DNA of 50,620 nt from Bacteroidota bacterium (GCA_029571985.1 JAKQVC010000005.1:1-50620); one strand, 5' to 3'; counted from the stretch's first letter, positions 27,806 to 37,277 are shown. Numbers and translations are program-made. Notes: a model not told the origin generated them from the letters alone.

Positions 27806-28357
27806 CTATTTAATGCCTAAAGCCTGTGCTTTTAAAAGAGCAACTACCGTTAGCGAATCCTTTATTTCGCCGGTTTCCAGCATTTTGTAGGCTTCTGAAA
27901 CTGGCAACTTGCGAATAATTAAGGCTTCATCTTCATCCGGAGCTGGTGGCGTGTGGGAGAGTTGTTCTGCTAAATAAATAAAACCTACTTCATTCGTCAC
28001 AGAATTACTCAACTGAATTTCCTGGATTAAAGTCCATTTTTCGGCAATAAGTCCTGCCTCTTCCGCTAACTCACGTTTCGCATTTTCTAATGGGTCCTGT
28101 TCAATTTTTCCACCACCTTCCGGAATTTCCCAGGTGAACATATCAAATGGATACCGGTGTTGTCCGATTAACCAGGTATTCCCATCTGCATCAATTGGCA
28201 ATATGCCTATTGCATAATTTTTGAAAGAAACGATTCCATAAATACCCGGATTTCCGGACGCGTTGATAACCTGGTGTTCTTCAACATGAATCCATGGATT
28301 ATCATAAATGTCCTTTTTACTTAAAGTTGTCCAGGGGTTTGGGTATGTTTTTTCCAT
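27806..28357 (-). CDS. Nudix hydrolase, ADP-ribose pyrophosphatase-like
   Basis: This 183-residue protein has a Nudix box at about 81-103 ending in RELAEEAGL, with the metal-binding Glu residues in REL.EE. The first Glu of the box (Gx5E) is replaced by Gln87, next to Glu86. The surrounding WEIPEGGG and IYLAEQLS patterns are those of ADP-ribose/sugar-nucleotide pyrophosphatases. It would split ADP-ribose into AMP and ribose 5-phosphate. It is the last gene of a seven-gene minus-strand operon and starts 1 bp after the sirtuin stop. That position fits removal of ADP-ribose-type products of the sirtuin, which is inference. Confidence 0.88.
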   Translation of the reverse strand: MEKTYPNPWTTLSKKDIYDNPWIHVEEHQVINASGNPGIYGIVSFKNYAIGILPIDADGNTWLIGQHRYPFDMFTWEIPEGGGKIEQDPLENAKRELAEEAGLIAEKWTLIQEIQLSNSVTNEVGFIYLAEQLSHTPPAPDEDEALIIRKLPVSEAYKMLETGEIKDSLTVVALLKAQALGIK

Positions 28358-28358
28358 A

Positions 28359-29042
28359 TTACAGTTGAGGTAAAATTTCCTGAATAAAATAATCTACGCC
28401 GGTTATGGCAGGTTGTGTGATAAACTGCACGCCTGCAGTTGCTTGCATGTCTGGTTTATCAGGATTGATAACAATGACAGGTGTATGAAGTTTGCGATAC
28501 TGAAATAAAGATGCGGCAGGATAAACCACCATACTGGTGCCAATAATGACAATAACATCAGCGCGTTCAACCAGTCGTATCGCTGGTTCCATCATAGGCA
28601 CCATTTCACCGAACCACACAATATGTGGTCGCAATTGAGCGCCATCCGGAGCTAAATCGCCGGGATGAATATCATCACGTTTTTCAATAATCAGGTTTGG
28701 ATTGCGTTCACTTCTGGCTTTGATTATTTCTCCATGTAAATGCAATACCTTTTGTGAACCGGCACGTTCATGTAAATCATCAATATTTTGCGTAATAATA
28801 TCTACGGGATGATGTGCTGCTAATTCGGCTAAAGCGATATGCCCTCTGTTAGGTTGAGCTTGCAAAATGCCGACTCTTCTTTCATTATAAAATCGCAAAA
28901 CCAGTTCCGGATTTTTATACCAGGCTTCAGGAGTAGCCACATCTTCCACACGATGACCTTCCCATAATCCACCTGCACCTCTGAAGGTGTTGATGCCGCT
29001 GTCTGCGCTCATCCCTGCTCCGGTTAATACGACGATGTGCAT
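28359..29042 (-). CDS. cobB: Sir2-family NAD-dependent protein deacylase
   Basis: This 227-residue sirtuin has the NAD-binding motif GAGMSADSGINTFRG (about residues 8-22), the TQNIDDLHERAG motif and the catalytic His in LHLHGE near 120. The four zinc-binding Cys of most sirtuins are missing between HGE and the next strand: that section (IIKARSERNPNLI) has no Cys, as in many Bacteroidota CobB-like proteins. It removes acyl groups from lysines at the cost of NAD, giving nicotinamide and O-acyl-ADP-ribose. It lies 10 bp after an NAD(P)HX-repair gene and 1 bp before a Nudix gene, so three NAD-related functions sit together. Confidence 0.9.
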   Translation of the reverse strand: MHIVVLTGAGMSADSGINTFRGAGGLWEGHRVEDVATPEAWYKNPELVLRFYNERRVGILQAQPNRGHIALAELAAHHPVDIITQNIDDLHERAGSQKVLHLHGEIIKARSERNPNLIIEKRDDIHPGDLAPDGAQLRPHIVWFGEMVPMMEPAIRLVERADVIVIIGTSMVVYPAASLFQYRKLHTPVIVINPDKPDMQATAGVQFITQPAITGVDYFIQEILPQL

Positions 29043-29052
29043 ACTTCAAAAC

Positions 29053-30528
29053 TTATATTGCTGAAAGGAAACCATAGGCTGCCTGAATATGATTTATAAT
29101 ATCACCGGCAACAAGATTTTGACCAAATATATGTTGCATAGCTAAATCACCTGCTAATCCATGTAAAAATACGCCTGTTCTTGCAGCAATTTCAGGCGTG
29201 TATCCCTGTGCAATTAAACCTGCCAACACACCGGTTAAAACATCGCCGCTTCCGGCTGTGGCCATCCCCGGGTTTCCTGATCCGTTAAAGGTGCAATGTC
29301 CATCAGGTGTAACCACTATTGTAAACGCTTTTTTATACACGATAATACATTGCAAGCGTGCTGCAGTTTCACGTAATTGTTGCATTAACTGCATCCAATT
29401 TGTGTGCGCGCCCGCAAATCTCATCCATTCTTTTGGATGTGGTGTAAGTATGCTGTTTGCTGGAATGTGTTGTTGCAAATCCGGTTGTGCCGATACAATA
29501 TTTAATGCATCTGCATCTATAACCATTGGTTGATGACAAGAGGTTAAAACTGTTTGAAGCGCTTCAATGCCTGCCTGATCAGTTCCTAAACCCGGGCCTA
29601 TTGCGATGGCTTGATAGTGTCGTTCTGACAATAAACTGCGCAGTTGTGTGCGCGTTGCATACATGATTTCCGGCTGTTCAAAGGCAGGATTATCTGTGCA
29701 TTGCGTCACCAAACCCGCACCTGTTTGCAGGCATGCTGATGCACATAAAGCAGCTGCCCCTGGCATACCCACACTTCCCGCAATAATACACGCATGACCG
29801 TTAGTGCCTTTATGTGAAAATACGGGTCTGTTCGTATACACCTGTTGAATATCCTCGAGTTGGATAAAGGTATAAGCGGAATGATGGTTTTCTAACCAGT
29901 GTGGAGATAATCCGATATCAACAATTTGCCAATCACCAATATATGCTGCATTTTCTTCAAAGAAGAAAGCCAGTTTTGGTGTTTGAAAGGTGATGGTTTG
30001 ATGTGCCTTGATAATAGCACCGTCGGAAGGAATATCAGCAAATAATCCTGACGGCATATCTACCGAAATACGCACGACCTCCATACCATTTATATCCTGA
30101 ATAACATCTGCCATCCATCCGTTAATAGCTCTGTTTAATCCGGTGCCAAACAAGGCGTCAATAAGTATGACGTTTTCAAACAGCGGAATGCGCTGACCGT
30201 GTAAAACATGTAAAATGGGTATCGACCATTTTTGAAGTCGCTGATAATTTAGCTGAGCGTCATTACTGCCGGTTGCGATATCGCCACAAACGACTACGGT
30301 TATTTTATACCCTTTTTGATGGAGTAATCGGGCTATACAAAATCCATCACCGCCATTATTACCGATGCCGCATACAATAACAAATTGGTGTTCAGCTGCA
30401 TGTGTTTTCAGCAGTGCACGCACAAAGGCAATGGAAGCTCGTTCCATGAGCATGTCGCTACTGATGTTTTGCTCTTCAATTGTAGCTTTATCCCATTCGT
30501 GCAGGTGCCGGGCACTGATAATTTTCAT
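29053..30528 (-). CDS. nnrD/nnrE: Bifunctional NAD(P)HX epimerase / ADP-dependent NAD(P)HX dehydratase
   Basis: This 491-residue protein fuses two repair enzymes for hydrated NADH and NADPH. The N-terminal YjeF epimerase domain (about 1-210) has VCGIGNNGGDGFCIARLL near residue 52 and SVDMPSGL near 155. The C-terminal ribokinase-like dehydratase (about 225-491) has IGPGLGTD, DADALN, LTPHPKEW and the nucleotide-binding AGSGDVLTGVLAGL near 440. Both active sites appear intact. The start ATG overlaps the stop of the NlpC/P60 gene by 4 bp (ATGA). It belongs to the same operon as the sirtuin and Nudix genes. Confidence 0.93.
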   Translation of the reverse strand: MKIISARHLHEWDKATIEEQNISSDMLMERASIAFVRALLKTHAAEHQFVIVCGIGNNGGDGFCIARLLHQKGYKITVVVCGDIATGSNDAQLNYQRLQKWSIPILHVLHGQRIPLFENVILIDALFGTGLNRAINGWMADVIQDINGMEVVRISVDMPSGLFADIPSDGAIIKAHQTITFQTPKLAFFFEENAAYIGDWQIVDIGLSPHWLENHHSAYTFIQLEDIQQVYTNRPVFSHKGTNGHACIIAGSVGMPGAAALCASACLQTGAGLVTQCTDNPAFEQPEIMYATRTQLRSLLSERHYQAIAIGPGLGTDQAGIEALQTVLTSCHQPMVIDADALNIVSAQPDLQQHIPANSILTPHPKEWMRFAGAHTNWMQLMQQLRETAARLQCIIVYKKAFTIVVTPDGHCTFNGSGNPGMATAGSGDVLTGVLAGLIAQGYTPEIAARTGVFLHGLAGDLAMQHIFGQNLVAGDIINHIQAAYGFLSAI

Positions 30529-31301
30529 ACCACGCGTTTAAGGATGCGCAGTTTATGCGTATATTTTTTAAGGTCCTTATTAAAGATACCATAATGATCT
30601 ATCATATCAATACGCACACATCCGCTGGCATGTATGATTTGATCGTTGCCCAGCAAAATGCCAACATGGGTGATGCGCCCATCTTCATTATCAAAAAAGG
30701 CAATATCACCTTCACGGGCCTCATGAATAAAATGCAGGGTCTTACCGCAGTCGGCTTGCTGAAAGGCATCTCTGGGTAATTGAATACCGTATAATTTAAA
30801 AACAACTTGTGTGAATCCGGAACAGTCAATTCCAAACGGACTTCTGCCGCCCCACAAATAAGGTGCATGTAAAAATTTCATGGCAAAGCGCCGAATATGT
30901 TCACCCTGAATGAGGTTGCTATCGGCTCCTATCGCCTGACCACTATACACAAATTTTTCTTTGCCGATGCGAAAATTCATGCCATCAAAATCATATAGTG
31001 TACTGCCAATCACAATTGGAAAACTTCTGTCATTATTACTAATCGTTTGCACAAGCTCTGCAGCAACGGAAGCAGGAGCCTTCATGAGTTTTTCAGCCTC
31101 AGCAGGACTCAATAACTGATGTTGTTTGCGATGGATCCAACCAGAATACTGGTCAAATAAAAGCGTGATACGCAACCAGTCTTCGCGCGTTTCCTCTACA
31201 GTATACATCTCACCAAATAATAATTGGGTTGATTGTTCTGCTGCATGTTCCGGCTTAGTACGAACTGCGATTACACTTTGAAAGGCGATACCGTATTCCA
31301 T
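30525..31301 (-). CDS. NlpC/P60 (C40) peptidase, cytosolic type
   Basis: This 258-residue cysteine peptidase has N-terminal SH3-like strands (about 1-150, ending after the FDGMNFRIG region). Its C-terminal NlpC/P60 domain has the catalytic Cys in GIDCSGFTQ near residue 180, the His in THVGILLG and a third polar residue in the IIHASG strand. There is no signal peptide, so it is probably cytoplasmic, like YkfC-type enzymes that trim recycled cell-wall peptides between D-Glu and the diamino acid. It starts 3 bp after the upstream membrane protein gene. Confidence 0.88.
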   Translation of the reverse strand: MEYGIAFQSVIAVRTKPEHAAEQSTQLLFGEMYTVEETREDWLRITLLFDQYSGWIHRKQHQLLSPAEAEKLMKAPASVAAELVQTISNNDRSFPIVIGSTLYDFDGMNFRIGKEKFVYSGQAIGADSNLIQGEHIRRFAMKFLHAPYLWGGRSPFGIDCSGFTQVVFKLYGIQLPRDAFQQADCGKTLHFIHEAREGDIAFFDNEDGRITHVGILLGNDQIIHASGCVRIDMIDHYGIFNKDLKKYTHKLRILKRVV

Positions 31302-31304
31302 GTA

Positions 31305-32849
31305 TTATAGTTGATAAACAATATAGCGTTGATTTTGTGCGATAATCGGGTAGGGGAGTGCAACATCTGCAAAGGTAACAATATGTGTAATGCCCCGGGT
31401 AGTATGCAAGTGTTGCAGGGTGTCGGGTGTGAGGTTTCGAAAATGCTGATCGGCTAATCCAACTGCTGCAAAACTGATGACATCGCTTGTGGCAGGATTA
31501 ATGCTATAAATTTCCTCAAACCGTGCTGACCATTCATGGATAAATCCTTTGGTATGCGTCAGCGCTTTATAATCGACATACCCACTGCGTTTGCTGTAAT
31601 ACTTTAATTCATCTAAAGACGCCGGCTGAATGAATAGGGCATCTTTAGCTGTATGTTCCGCAATTTGGCGACTGATATCAATTTCGGGGGTGGTTCTTTC
31701 ATAAAAGGGTAATTCATAGGCGGTGTTCGTTTTCCATCCTGAAATAGTAGGGAAATGTATCAACCACCAGGCAAGGCTAAACACTATTACTAAAGAAAAT
31801 GTCCATAGTATCGTTTGCCTCATGTTGAATGAAGACAATAATCTGCTAGCCGCTCCTAAAAGTGCAAACACGGCTATAGCCTCTAGCCACATAGTTGATT
31901 TAAACCATTGAGCAGTAGCAATTGTAACGGAATGCATATAAAGAACACCGAGCGAATACACCAGACATCCTGCCAGAATCAGGATGCAGAAAAACCATAA
32001 AAAACGCTGTTTTCTAAATAATAATAAGGGGGCGAGAATAAACAGCGGGCCCAACATCATCCAGTCCTCTGTAGAATATGCTGTAGGCATATAATGATGA
32101 GCATTACGGAACACAAAAAAGCTTTGAAAGAATAAGGCATCATCCCAGGGCTCGTCCTGCAAGCCCATTTGCAGCAATGCAATAAATACGCCACCGGTGC
32201 AGAGGTATACCAGTACCGGCCATCCGTATTTCACTACGGCGGACTTTACATTGCGTTCTGTTAACGCTTGTATAAATAGGCTGCCTGTAACTAACAGGAA
32301 CAACTGTAATCCGGCAAGCGGATGCATAAAGGTGCTGAGTATGATTAAACTATAACCCAACCAAATTTTATTACGCAATAGCATCCAGATAGCTGCGGCG
32401 GCAATAGCATCAGACATGAGGGTTGCACTCAGTTCGCGACTGAATAATTCATTCATCCCCAATGCATGGAAATTTAAAGGGAACAACAACAATATAATTC
32501 CGGCAAAGGCCAATCGTTTCGACCCACTGATATGTTCGCCTATACCAATCAGCGATCTGAACAGTAAAATGGATGCTGCTGTAAATAAGAGGAATGAGGG
32601 CCATTCGAGGTGCTCGCCGAAAGGCATTAACAGGCTCAGGTAGAAACTGCGTTCATTTGGAAAACGTGCGGATGCTTCCTGCACATAAAAATCCCCGGGA
32701 TACAAGGTGCTGTCATGTGCGTGCAATAACAATGGTGTTAATTGTATGCTATTTTCATGACCAAAGGTATAGCCCCAGCCAATCACCATCAGGATAAACA
32801 GTAACAATATCCCAATCCATATATAAATATGTGATCTTTTCTGGTGCAT
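31305..32849 (-). CDS. Polytopic membrane protein of unknown function (GT-C/PMT-like layout)
   Basis: This 514-residue protein has about 10-12 membrane helices. The first (YIWIGILLLFILMVIGWGYT) is followed by a periplasmic loop with Asp and Glu (LLHAHDSTLYPGDFYVQEAS), an arrangement seen in GT-C glycosyltransferases. A soluble C-terminal domain of about 120 residues begins near TPEIDISRQIAEH. I do not recognise the exact family. The frame opens at 32885, but the ATG at 32849 shares a base with the stop of the flippase gene (TGATG), a typical coupling signal, so I start there. The pairing with a flippase-like protein suggests a role in surface glycan assembly (inference). Confidence 0.8.
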   Translation of the reverse strand: MHQKRSHIYIWIGILLLFILMVIGWGYTFGHENSIQLTPLLLHAHDSTLYPGDFYVQEASARFPNERSFYLSLLMPFGEHLEWPSFLLFTAASILLFRSLIGIGEHISGSKRLAFAGIILLLFPLNFHALGMNELFSRELSATLMSDAIAAAAIWMLLRNKIWLGYSLIILSTFMHPLAGLQLFLLVTGSLFIQALTERNVKSAVVKYGWPVLVYLCTGGVFIALLQMGLQDEPWDDALFFQSFFVFRNAHHYMPTAYSTEDWMMLGPLFILAPLLLFRKQRFLWFFCILILAGCLVYSLGVLYMHSVTIATAQWFKSTMWLEAIAVFALLGAASRLLSSFNMRQTILWTFSLVIVFSLAWWLIHFPTISGWKTNTAYELPFYERTTPEIDISRQIAEHTAKDALFIQPASLDELKYYSKRSGYVDYKALTHTKGFIHEWSARFEEIYSINPATSDVISFAAVGLADQHFRNLTPDTLQHLHTTRGITHIVTFADVALPYPIIAQNQRYIVYQL

Positions 32850-34135
32850 CAATGAATCAGATATGTAAAGGTAATAAACACGCAAAGCAATGCGATACTG
32901 TATATCGACAGCAACCTTACCGGAATATAATTTGGCAGACGCACACCTTCACGGCGCAATTGATACATCAGTATCACTTTATTACTGAAGTGCGCAATTA
33001 CGGTTCCATATGCAACACCACTAATGCCAATCCAGCGCAATAAAAACATACTTACAACAATATTGATAAAAAACTCTGCAATGGAAGCATACATAATTTT
33101 CTTTGTATGGCCCATTCCCAACAATATAGAATGCGGAAATACCAGCCTTGAAATGATTAATAACAGATAGATATTAAAATACAGATAGCTGTCCTGAAAC
33201 TGCGGATTGTATACAATAGGGTAAGCCTGGTAACTAATGGCCATTAAAACAAGAACTACCGGAAACAATCGCTTTATCAGTTTTTGTGTGCCTTCCTTAA
33301 CTGTATTGAAATCCTGCATATGTCCACTGATATGCACCACCATGGCAGCGCTAAAAGCATTGGCTAAAAGCAAGCTGATGGGAAATTCACGCGCCCCATA
33401 TTGATAAACAGCGAAAGTAGATTTATCGAAATACCGATTGATAATCAACCCATCCACATAAATAGATACGCCACCTAAAAAGAAGGATATAATTAAAGGA
33501 TAAGCATGGTTCAGAAATTGGCGCACTAAGTTGAAATTGAACCTTAACCCGGTTTCACCAGATACGATGTATAAACTGATTAACGCCTTAGTGCCCATAA
33601 ATATATTGGCGCCAATCAATACTGACGTTAAGTCCTGGTACAAAAATGCCGGCAAGGCAATGGCGATAATGTGAAATACAAATTGAAAAATGCTCAACCG
33701 GATTAATCCCTTTCCATTTTCTCTGGCTAATAAAATATAGTCAGCCAGAAAGGAAAAATTGTTTAATACGAAGTACAAAATAAACAATAGCGAAACCGGT
33801 AAATCTAAATCCACTGAATAAATATCTCCCCAAACCCTACGCGTGGCGAGCAGGAGCAGACTGATGAGGAGCGTCAGCACAGTGACAGCTCCAAACAAAG
33901 ATTGTATTTCGGTTTCAGGCGATGACGATTTTTTATATCTGGATAAAAAGGTGTGTGTAGTACCATTTATCCAGAAAAAACTTACCGTGCCGGTAATCAG
34001 CAACATGGTTTCATATATACCAATACTGGCAGTTGACAGATTGCTTTTTGATAACAATACCGATATAGCTAACAACGCACCAAAACGCGCGATTTGTAAT
34101 ATCTGAATGGCTTGAAATGCGGGGCGTTTAAACAT
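32849..34135 (-). CDS. Polysaccharide flippase-like (Wzx/MATE-type) membrane protein
   Basis: This 428-residue protein has about 12-14 predicted helices and the N-terminal pattern of oligosaccharide flippases (ILQIARFGALLAISVLLSKS, then GIYETMLLITGTVSFFWING). Flippases of this clan move lipid-linked saccharides across the inner membrane. The ATG at 34135 is 4 nt after the stop of the copper-type ATPase gene. The longer frame from 34180 would overlap it by 41 bp. The stop codon overlaps the next gene's ATG. No glycosyltransferase cluster surrounds it, so the cargo is unknown. Confidence 0.8.
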   Translation of the reverse strand: MFKRPAFQAIQILQIARFGALLAISVLLSKSNLSTASIGIYETMLLITGTVSFFWINGTTHTFLSRYKKSSSPETEIQSLFGAVTVLTLLISLLLLATRRVWGDIYSVDLDLPVSLLFILYFVLNNFSFLADYILLARENGKGLIRLSIFQFVFHIIAIALPAFLYQDLTSVLIGANIFMGTKALISLYIVSGETGLRFNFNLVRQFLNHAYPLIISFFLGGVSIYVDGLIINRYFDKSTFAVYQYGAREFPISLLLANAFSAAMVVHISGHMQDFNTVKEGTQKLIKRLFPVVLVLMAISYQAYPIVYNPQFQDSYLYFNIYLLLIISRLVFPHSILLGMGHTKKIMYASIAEFFINIVVSMFLLRWIGISGVAYGTVIAHFSNKVILMYQLRREGVRLPNYIPVRLLSIYSIALLCVFITFTYLIH

Positions 34136-34139
34136 CGGT

Positions 34140-36245
34140 TTATGAAATGTGTTTATTGCGCAGTCTGATTGCATTTCCAATTACAAATACATCGCTGAAT
34201 GCCATACTTAAGGCAGCAATAATCGGGCTTAATAACCCGATAGCGGCAATGGGAATAGCCAGAACATTATAAAAAAATGCCCAAAACAAGTTTTGTCTGA
34301 TCGTGCGTAAAGTAGCGTTACTGAGTGCATACGCTTCTGTTAATTTTTCAAGGTGTCCATTCAATAAAATAATTTGTGCCGACTGGATGGCAATATGTGT
34401 TGCCGTACTCATCGAAATGCCCACATGCGCCATTTCTAAAGCAGGTGAGTCATTAATACCATCACCCACCATCGTCACAATTCCAGCCTCACGCCAGGTT
34501 TTTATTTTATCCAGTTTGTCTGACGGGGATTGTCCGGCATAATAGGTATCTATTCCGATGGTTTCAGCCAGTTGTTTGCATTTATCTTCCCGGTCGCCAC
34601 TTAACAGGATAGTTTTAATGCCTTTCTTTTTGAAATAGGCAATCATGTCAGCAGCGCCAGGTTTAATCGTGTCTTGTATGTTTATGCCGGCATATAATTG
34701 CTCGTTGCATAATACAACAATATCATACGCTTTATTATCAGATTTGCCGATAAACAAATGATTTCCTTTGTCATCAAAACCTTGTACACCTCTTCCTTTA
34801 ATTTCTTCGACTTTTGTCAACTGTACACGTTGAGTGCTTGTAAAATGTGCACACAAACTCTTTGCAATGGGATGTGAGCTATGTGTTTCGAGGGCTACTA
34901 TCCAGGCAGCGAGCGTGTCGGCATCTCCCTGTAAAAGGGATACATCAGTTACTTGCAATTTGCCTTCAGTTAAAGTCCCTGTTTTATCGAAAACGATATG
35001 GGTAGTGCGCGCAAATGATTCTGCCGTTGCCGCACCCTTTATCAATATGCCCTGACGCGCACTTCTGCCTAATCCAACCATAACGGCGGTTGGTGTGGCC
35101 AATCCCATTGCACACGGACAAGCAATTACCAATACGGCTATGGCACGGAGTAAACTCATCTCAGCTGAAATATGCAGCACGAAAAAAGAAATACCATAAG
35201 TAAGCACAGAAAGTGTAATAACCACCGGAACAAAAACAGCACTTATGCGGTCGGCAAGTCGTTGCAGATTTGGTTTATCAGCCTGTGCCTGTTTAACCAT
35301 GTCGATAATGTTTTGCAACACCGAACCTTCTGATGTTGCGGTCACCTGAATTTTACAAGTGCCATCCTGCACAATCGTAGCACCCGCTACTGTATCACCC
35401 TTTTGTTTTAATACAGGCATGCTTTCGCCGGTCAGCATCGATTCATCTACCCAAACCTGACCAGAAAGCAGTTTGCCATCAGCCGGAATCTGGTCGCCGG
35501 TATTGACTAAAAGCACATCATTTTTCTGCAATTCCGATACCGCTACTTCATCAATATGATCGCCGCCGGCTAATAAATCATAATGCACGCGTTTGGCAAA
35601 TTGCGGTTGGAGTTTTTTTAATGCCTGAATGGCAGTAGTAGTTTGTTTAACACTGCGATGCTCAATGACATTGCCAATTAACACCAGTGATACAATGCTG
35701 GCAGCTGTTTCAAAAAATTGCATATCCATTCCGGCATGTGTAACCCAACCGTAAACGCTATATCCAAAAGCGGCAACTACGCCGGTAATAATCAGTACAT
35801 CCATATTTAATATACCGGTGCGAACTGAACCGAGAGCGCTTTTCCCGAAATGAAAAAAACCAATCAAAAAAACCGGCAGGCACAACAGAAATTGCACCAA
35901 TGGGTCGTGTAAAGTTGACCACGCAGGTATCATACTCAACAACAGGAGGAGCGTAAACGGAAGGGTAATCAGGGTTTTAATTTCAAGAGCAGAAAGTCGG
36001 TTCTTTTGTGCTGATATTTTTGCCTCCTGCTCAGAAACGACCTTGTATCCCAATCCTTCAATGCCGTTCACAATTTGAGACACCTTGATGTTTGGGCTAA
36101 TCGTAAAATGCACATCTCCGGTGGCGAAATTTACAGAGACATCCTCCGCCCCCTTTTGTTGTATGACGCGGGTTACACCTAAGGCACAATTGGTGCACGT
36201 CATCCCTTCAACAAGCAACGATATTTTCTCGCCCGATTTTTGCAT
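34140..36245 (-). CDS. copA: Copper-translocating P1B-type ATPase
   Basis: This 701-residue exporter has one N-terminal heavy-metal domain with the GMTCTNC motif near residue 16, eight membrane helices, the CPC metal motif (IACPCAMGLATPTA), the TGES actuator loop, the phosphorylation site DKTGTLTEG and the GDGINDSPAL hinge. The CPC motif and the C-terminal SMAFSDVFVIGNAIRLR motif fit copper(I) rather than zinc. The frame can open at a TTG at 36251; the ATG at 36245 is more likely. It is the first gene of a seven-gene operon with overlaps or short gaps throughout, an odd neighbourhood for metal export. No copper regulator is visible nearby. Confidence 0.9.
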   Translation of the reverse strand: MQKSGEKISLLVEGMTCTNCALGVTRVIQQKGAEDVSVNFATGDVHFTISPNIKVSQIVNGIEGLGYKVVSEQEAKISAQKNRLSALEIKTLITLPFTLLLLLSMIPAWSTLHDPLVQFLLCLPVFLIGFFHFGKSALGSVRTGILNMDVLIITGVVAAFGYSVYGWVTHAGMDMQFFETAASIVSLVLIGNVIEHRSVKQTTTAIQALKKLQPQFAKRVHYDLLAGGDHIDEVAVSELQKNDVLLVNTGDQIPADGKLLSGQVWVDESMLTGESMPVLKQKGDTVAGATIVQDGTCKIQVTATSEGSVLQNIIDMVKQAQADKPNLQRLADRISAVFVPVVITLSVLTYGISFFVLHISAEMSLLRAIAVLVIACPCAMGLATPTAVMVGLGRSARQGILIKGAATAESFARTTHIVFDKTGTLTEGKLQVTDVSLLQGDADTLAAWIVALETHSSHPIAKSLCAHFTSTQRVQLTKVEEIKGRGVQGFDDKGNHLFIGKSDNKAYDIVVLCNEQLYAGINIQDTIKPGAADMIAYFKKKGIKTILLSGDREDKCKQLAETIGIDTYYAGQSPSDKLDKIKTWREAGIVTMVGDGINDSPALEMAHVGISMSTATHIAIQSAQIILLNGHLEKLTEAYALSNATLRTIRQNLFWAFFYNVLAIPIAAIGLLSPIIAALSMAFSDVFVIGNAIRLRNKHIS

Positions 36246-36346
36246 ACACAATACCTGCAGGCAACTGCTTTAACCTGTTCACTGCAGTTATGCCTAAAAT
36301 TAGAGTTAATTATTTGGCTAAATGTAGGGTTACCAACATCATTTTA

Positions 36347-36354
36347 TAGTTTTA
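36347..36354 (+). promoter_or_regulatory. Putative -7 element of the superoxide dismutase gene
   Basis: TAGTTTTA matches TAnnTTTG except at the last base and would give a leader of about 22-24 nt before the ATG at 36384. No TTTG lies at the expected -33 distance. The divergent copA gene starts 138 bp away. Confidence 0.35.
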
Positions 36355-36383
36355 ACCTCTTATATCAGAAACATTCGACAATC

Positions 36384-37160
36384 ATGGAAAATTCAAAAAA
36401 CACAAGTAGAAGGTCTTTTTTAACCAAATCAGCAATCGCAGCTGCCGGTATCAGCCTGTTTAAAGGGTTTCACTTTAACACGGCTCGCGCTGAGGTGTAT
36501 TCAACGCCGGTATTCAACGGGCTATTACCTGAAGGCGGAACATTCACGCTTCCGGCATTAGATTATGCCTACACGGCGCTTGAGCCCTATATCGACGCCC
36601 GAACCATGGAAATTCATCACACAAAACATCACCAGACATATGTGACTAAATTGAATGAGGCTTTAGATAAAGCACCTGAGCTGAAGGAGAAGTCATTGAC
36701 TGACCTGATTACGAATATCAATGCACTACCGGAATCAGTGCGACAGGCGGTGCGTAACCATGGTGGCGGACATTTCAATCACAGCATGTTCTGGAAACTG
36801 ATGTCGCCAGATGCTGCCAATGCTAAAGCGTCAGATGAGTTAGCTGCTGCTATCACGGCAAAATGGACAAGCTTCGACAACTTTAAAGCTGAATTCAGCA
36901 AAACCGCAACAGGGGTATTTGGTTCCGGATGGGCCTGGCTTATTGTGGATAAAGAACGCAACCTGAGCATCACCACAACACCAAATCAGGATTGCCCGGT
37001 GATGGATATCGCCGCAACCAGAGGTCGTCCTATTTTAGGAATCGATGTGTGGGAACATGCGTATTACCTCAAACACCAAAATAAACGTGCCGATTATATC
37101 GCTGATTTCCTGAATGTTATTGACTGGAATCAGGTGAGTAAATGGTACGCAGAAAAATAA
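36384..37160 (+). CDS. Tat-exported Fe/Mn superoxide dismutase
   Basis: This 258-residue enzyme converts superoxide to oxygen and hydrogen peroxide. Metal ligands of the Fe/Mn family are visible in MEIHHTKHHQTYV, GGGHFNHSMFWK and DVWEHAYYLKH. The PNQD motif near residue 197 places Gln as in manganese or cambialistic types. The N-terminus TSRRSFLTKSAIAAAGIS is a twin-arginine (Tat) signal. The enzyme therefore folds with its metal in the cytoplasm and is then exported, so it would protect the periplasm. The open frame begins at 36240, but the Tat signal sets the start at 36384. It has its own promoter and is divergent from copA. Confidence 0.93.
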   Translation: MENSKNTSRRSFLTKSAIAAAGISLFKGFHFNTARAEVYSTPVFNGLLPEGGTFTLPALDYAYTALEPYIDARTMEIHHTKHHQTYVTKLNEALDKAPELKEKSLTDLITNINALPESVRQAVRNHGGGHFNHSMFWKLMSPDAANAKASDELAAAITAKWTSFDNFKAEFSKTATGVFGSGWAWLIVDKERNLSITTTPNQDCPVMDIAATRGRPILGIDVWEHAYYLKHQNKRADYIADFLNVIDWNQVSKWYAEK

Positions 37161-37277
37161 ACCCTTCTCCTGAAACAACCTGAGTCTGCAGGTGATGCAC
37201 TTTGTAAGATTTCCGGTGGAGATGCGCATGAGGTCTGATTTCGGGCACTCGTGCTGGGTAACAACAATGCCAGTTCA

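Noticed and set aside
36246-36383. Copper-responsive operator between copA and the dismutase gene
   Set aside because: CTGCAG occurs twice and GCAACTGC/GCAGTTGC-like pieces are visible, but they match no known CueR, CsoR or CopY operator well enough, and no regulator gene is nearby.
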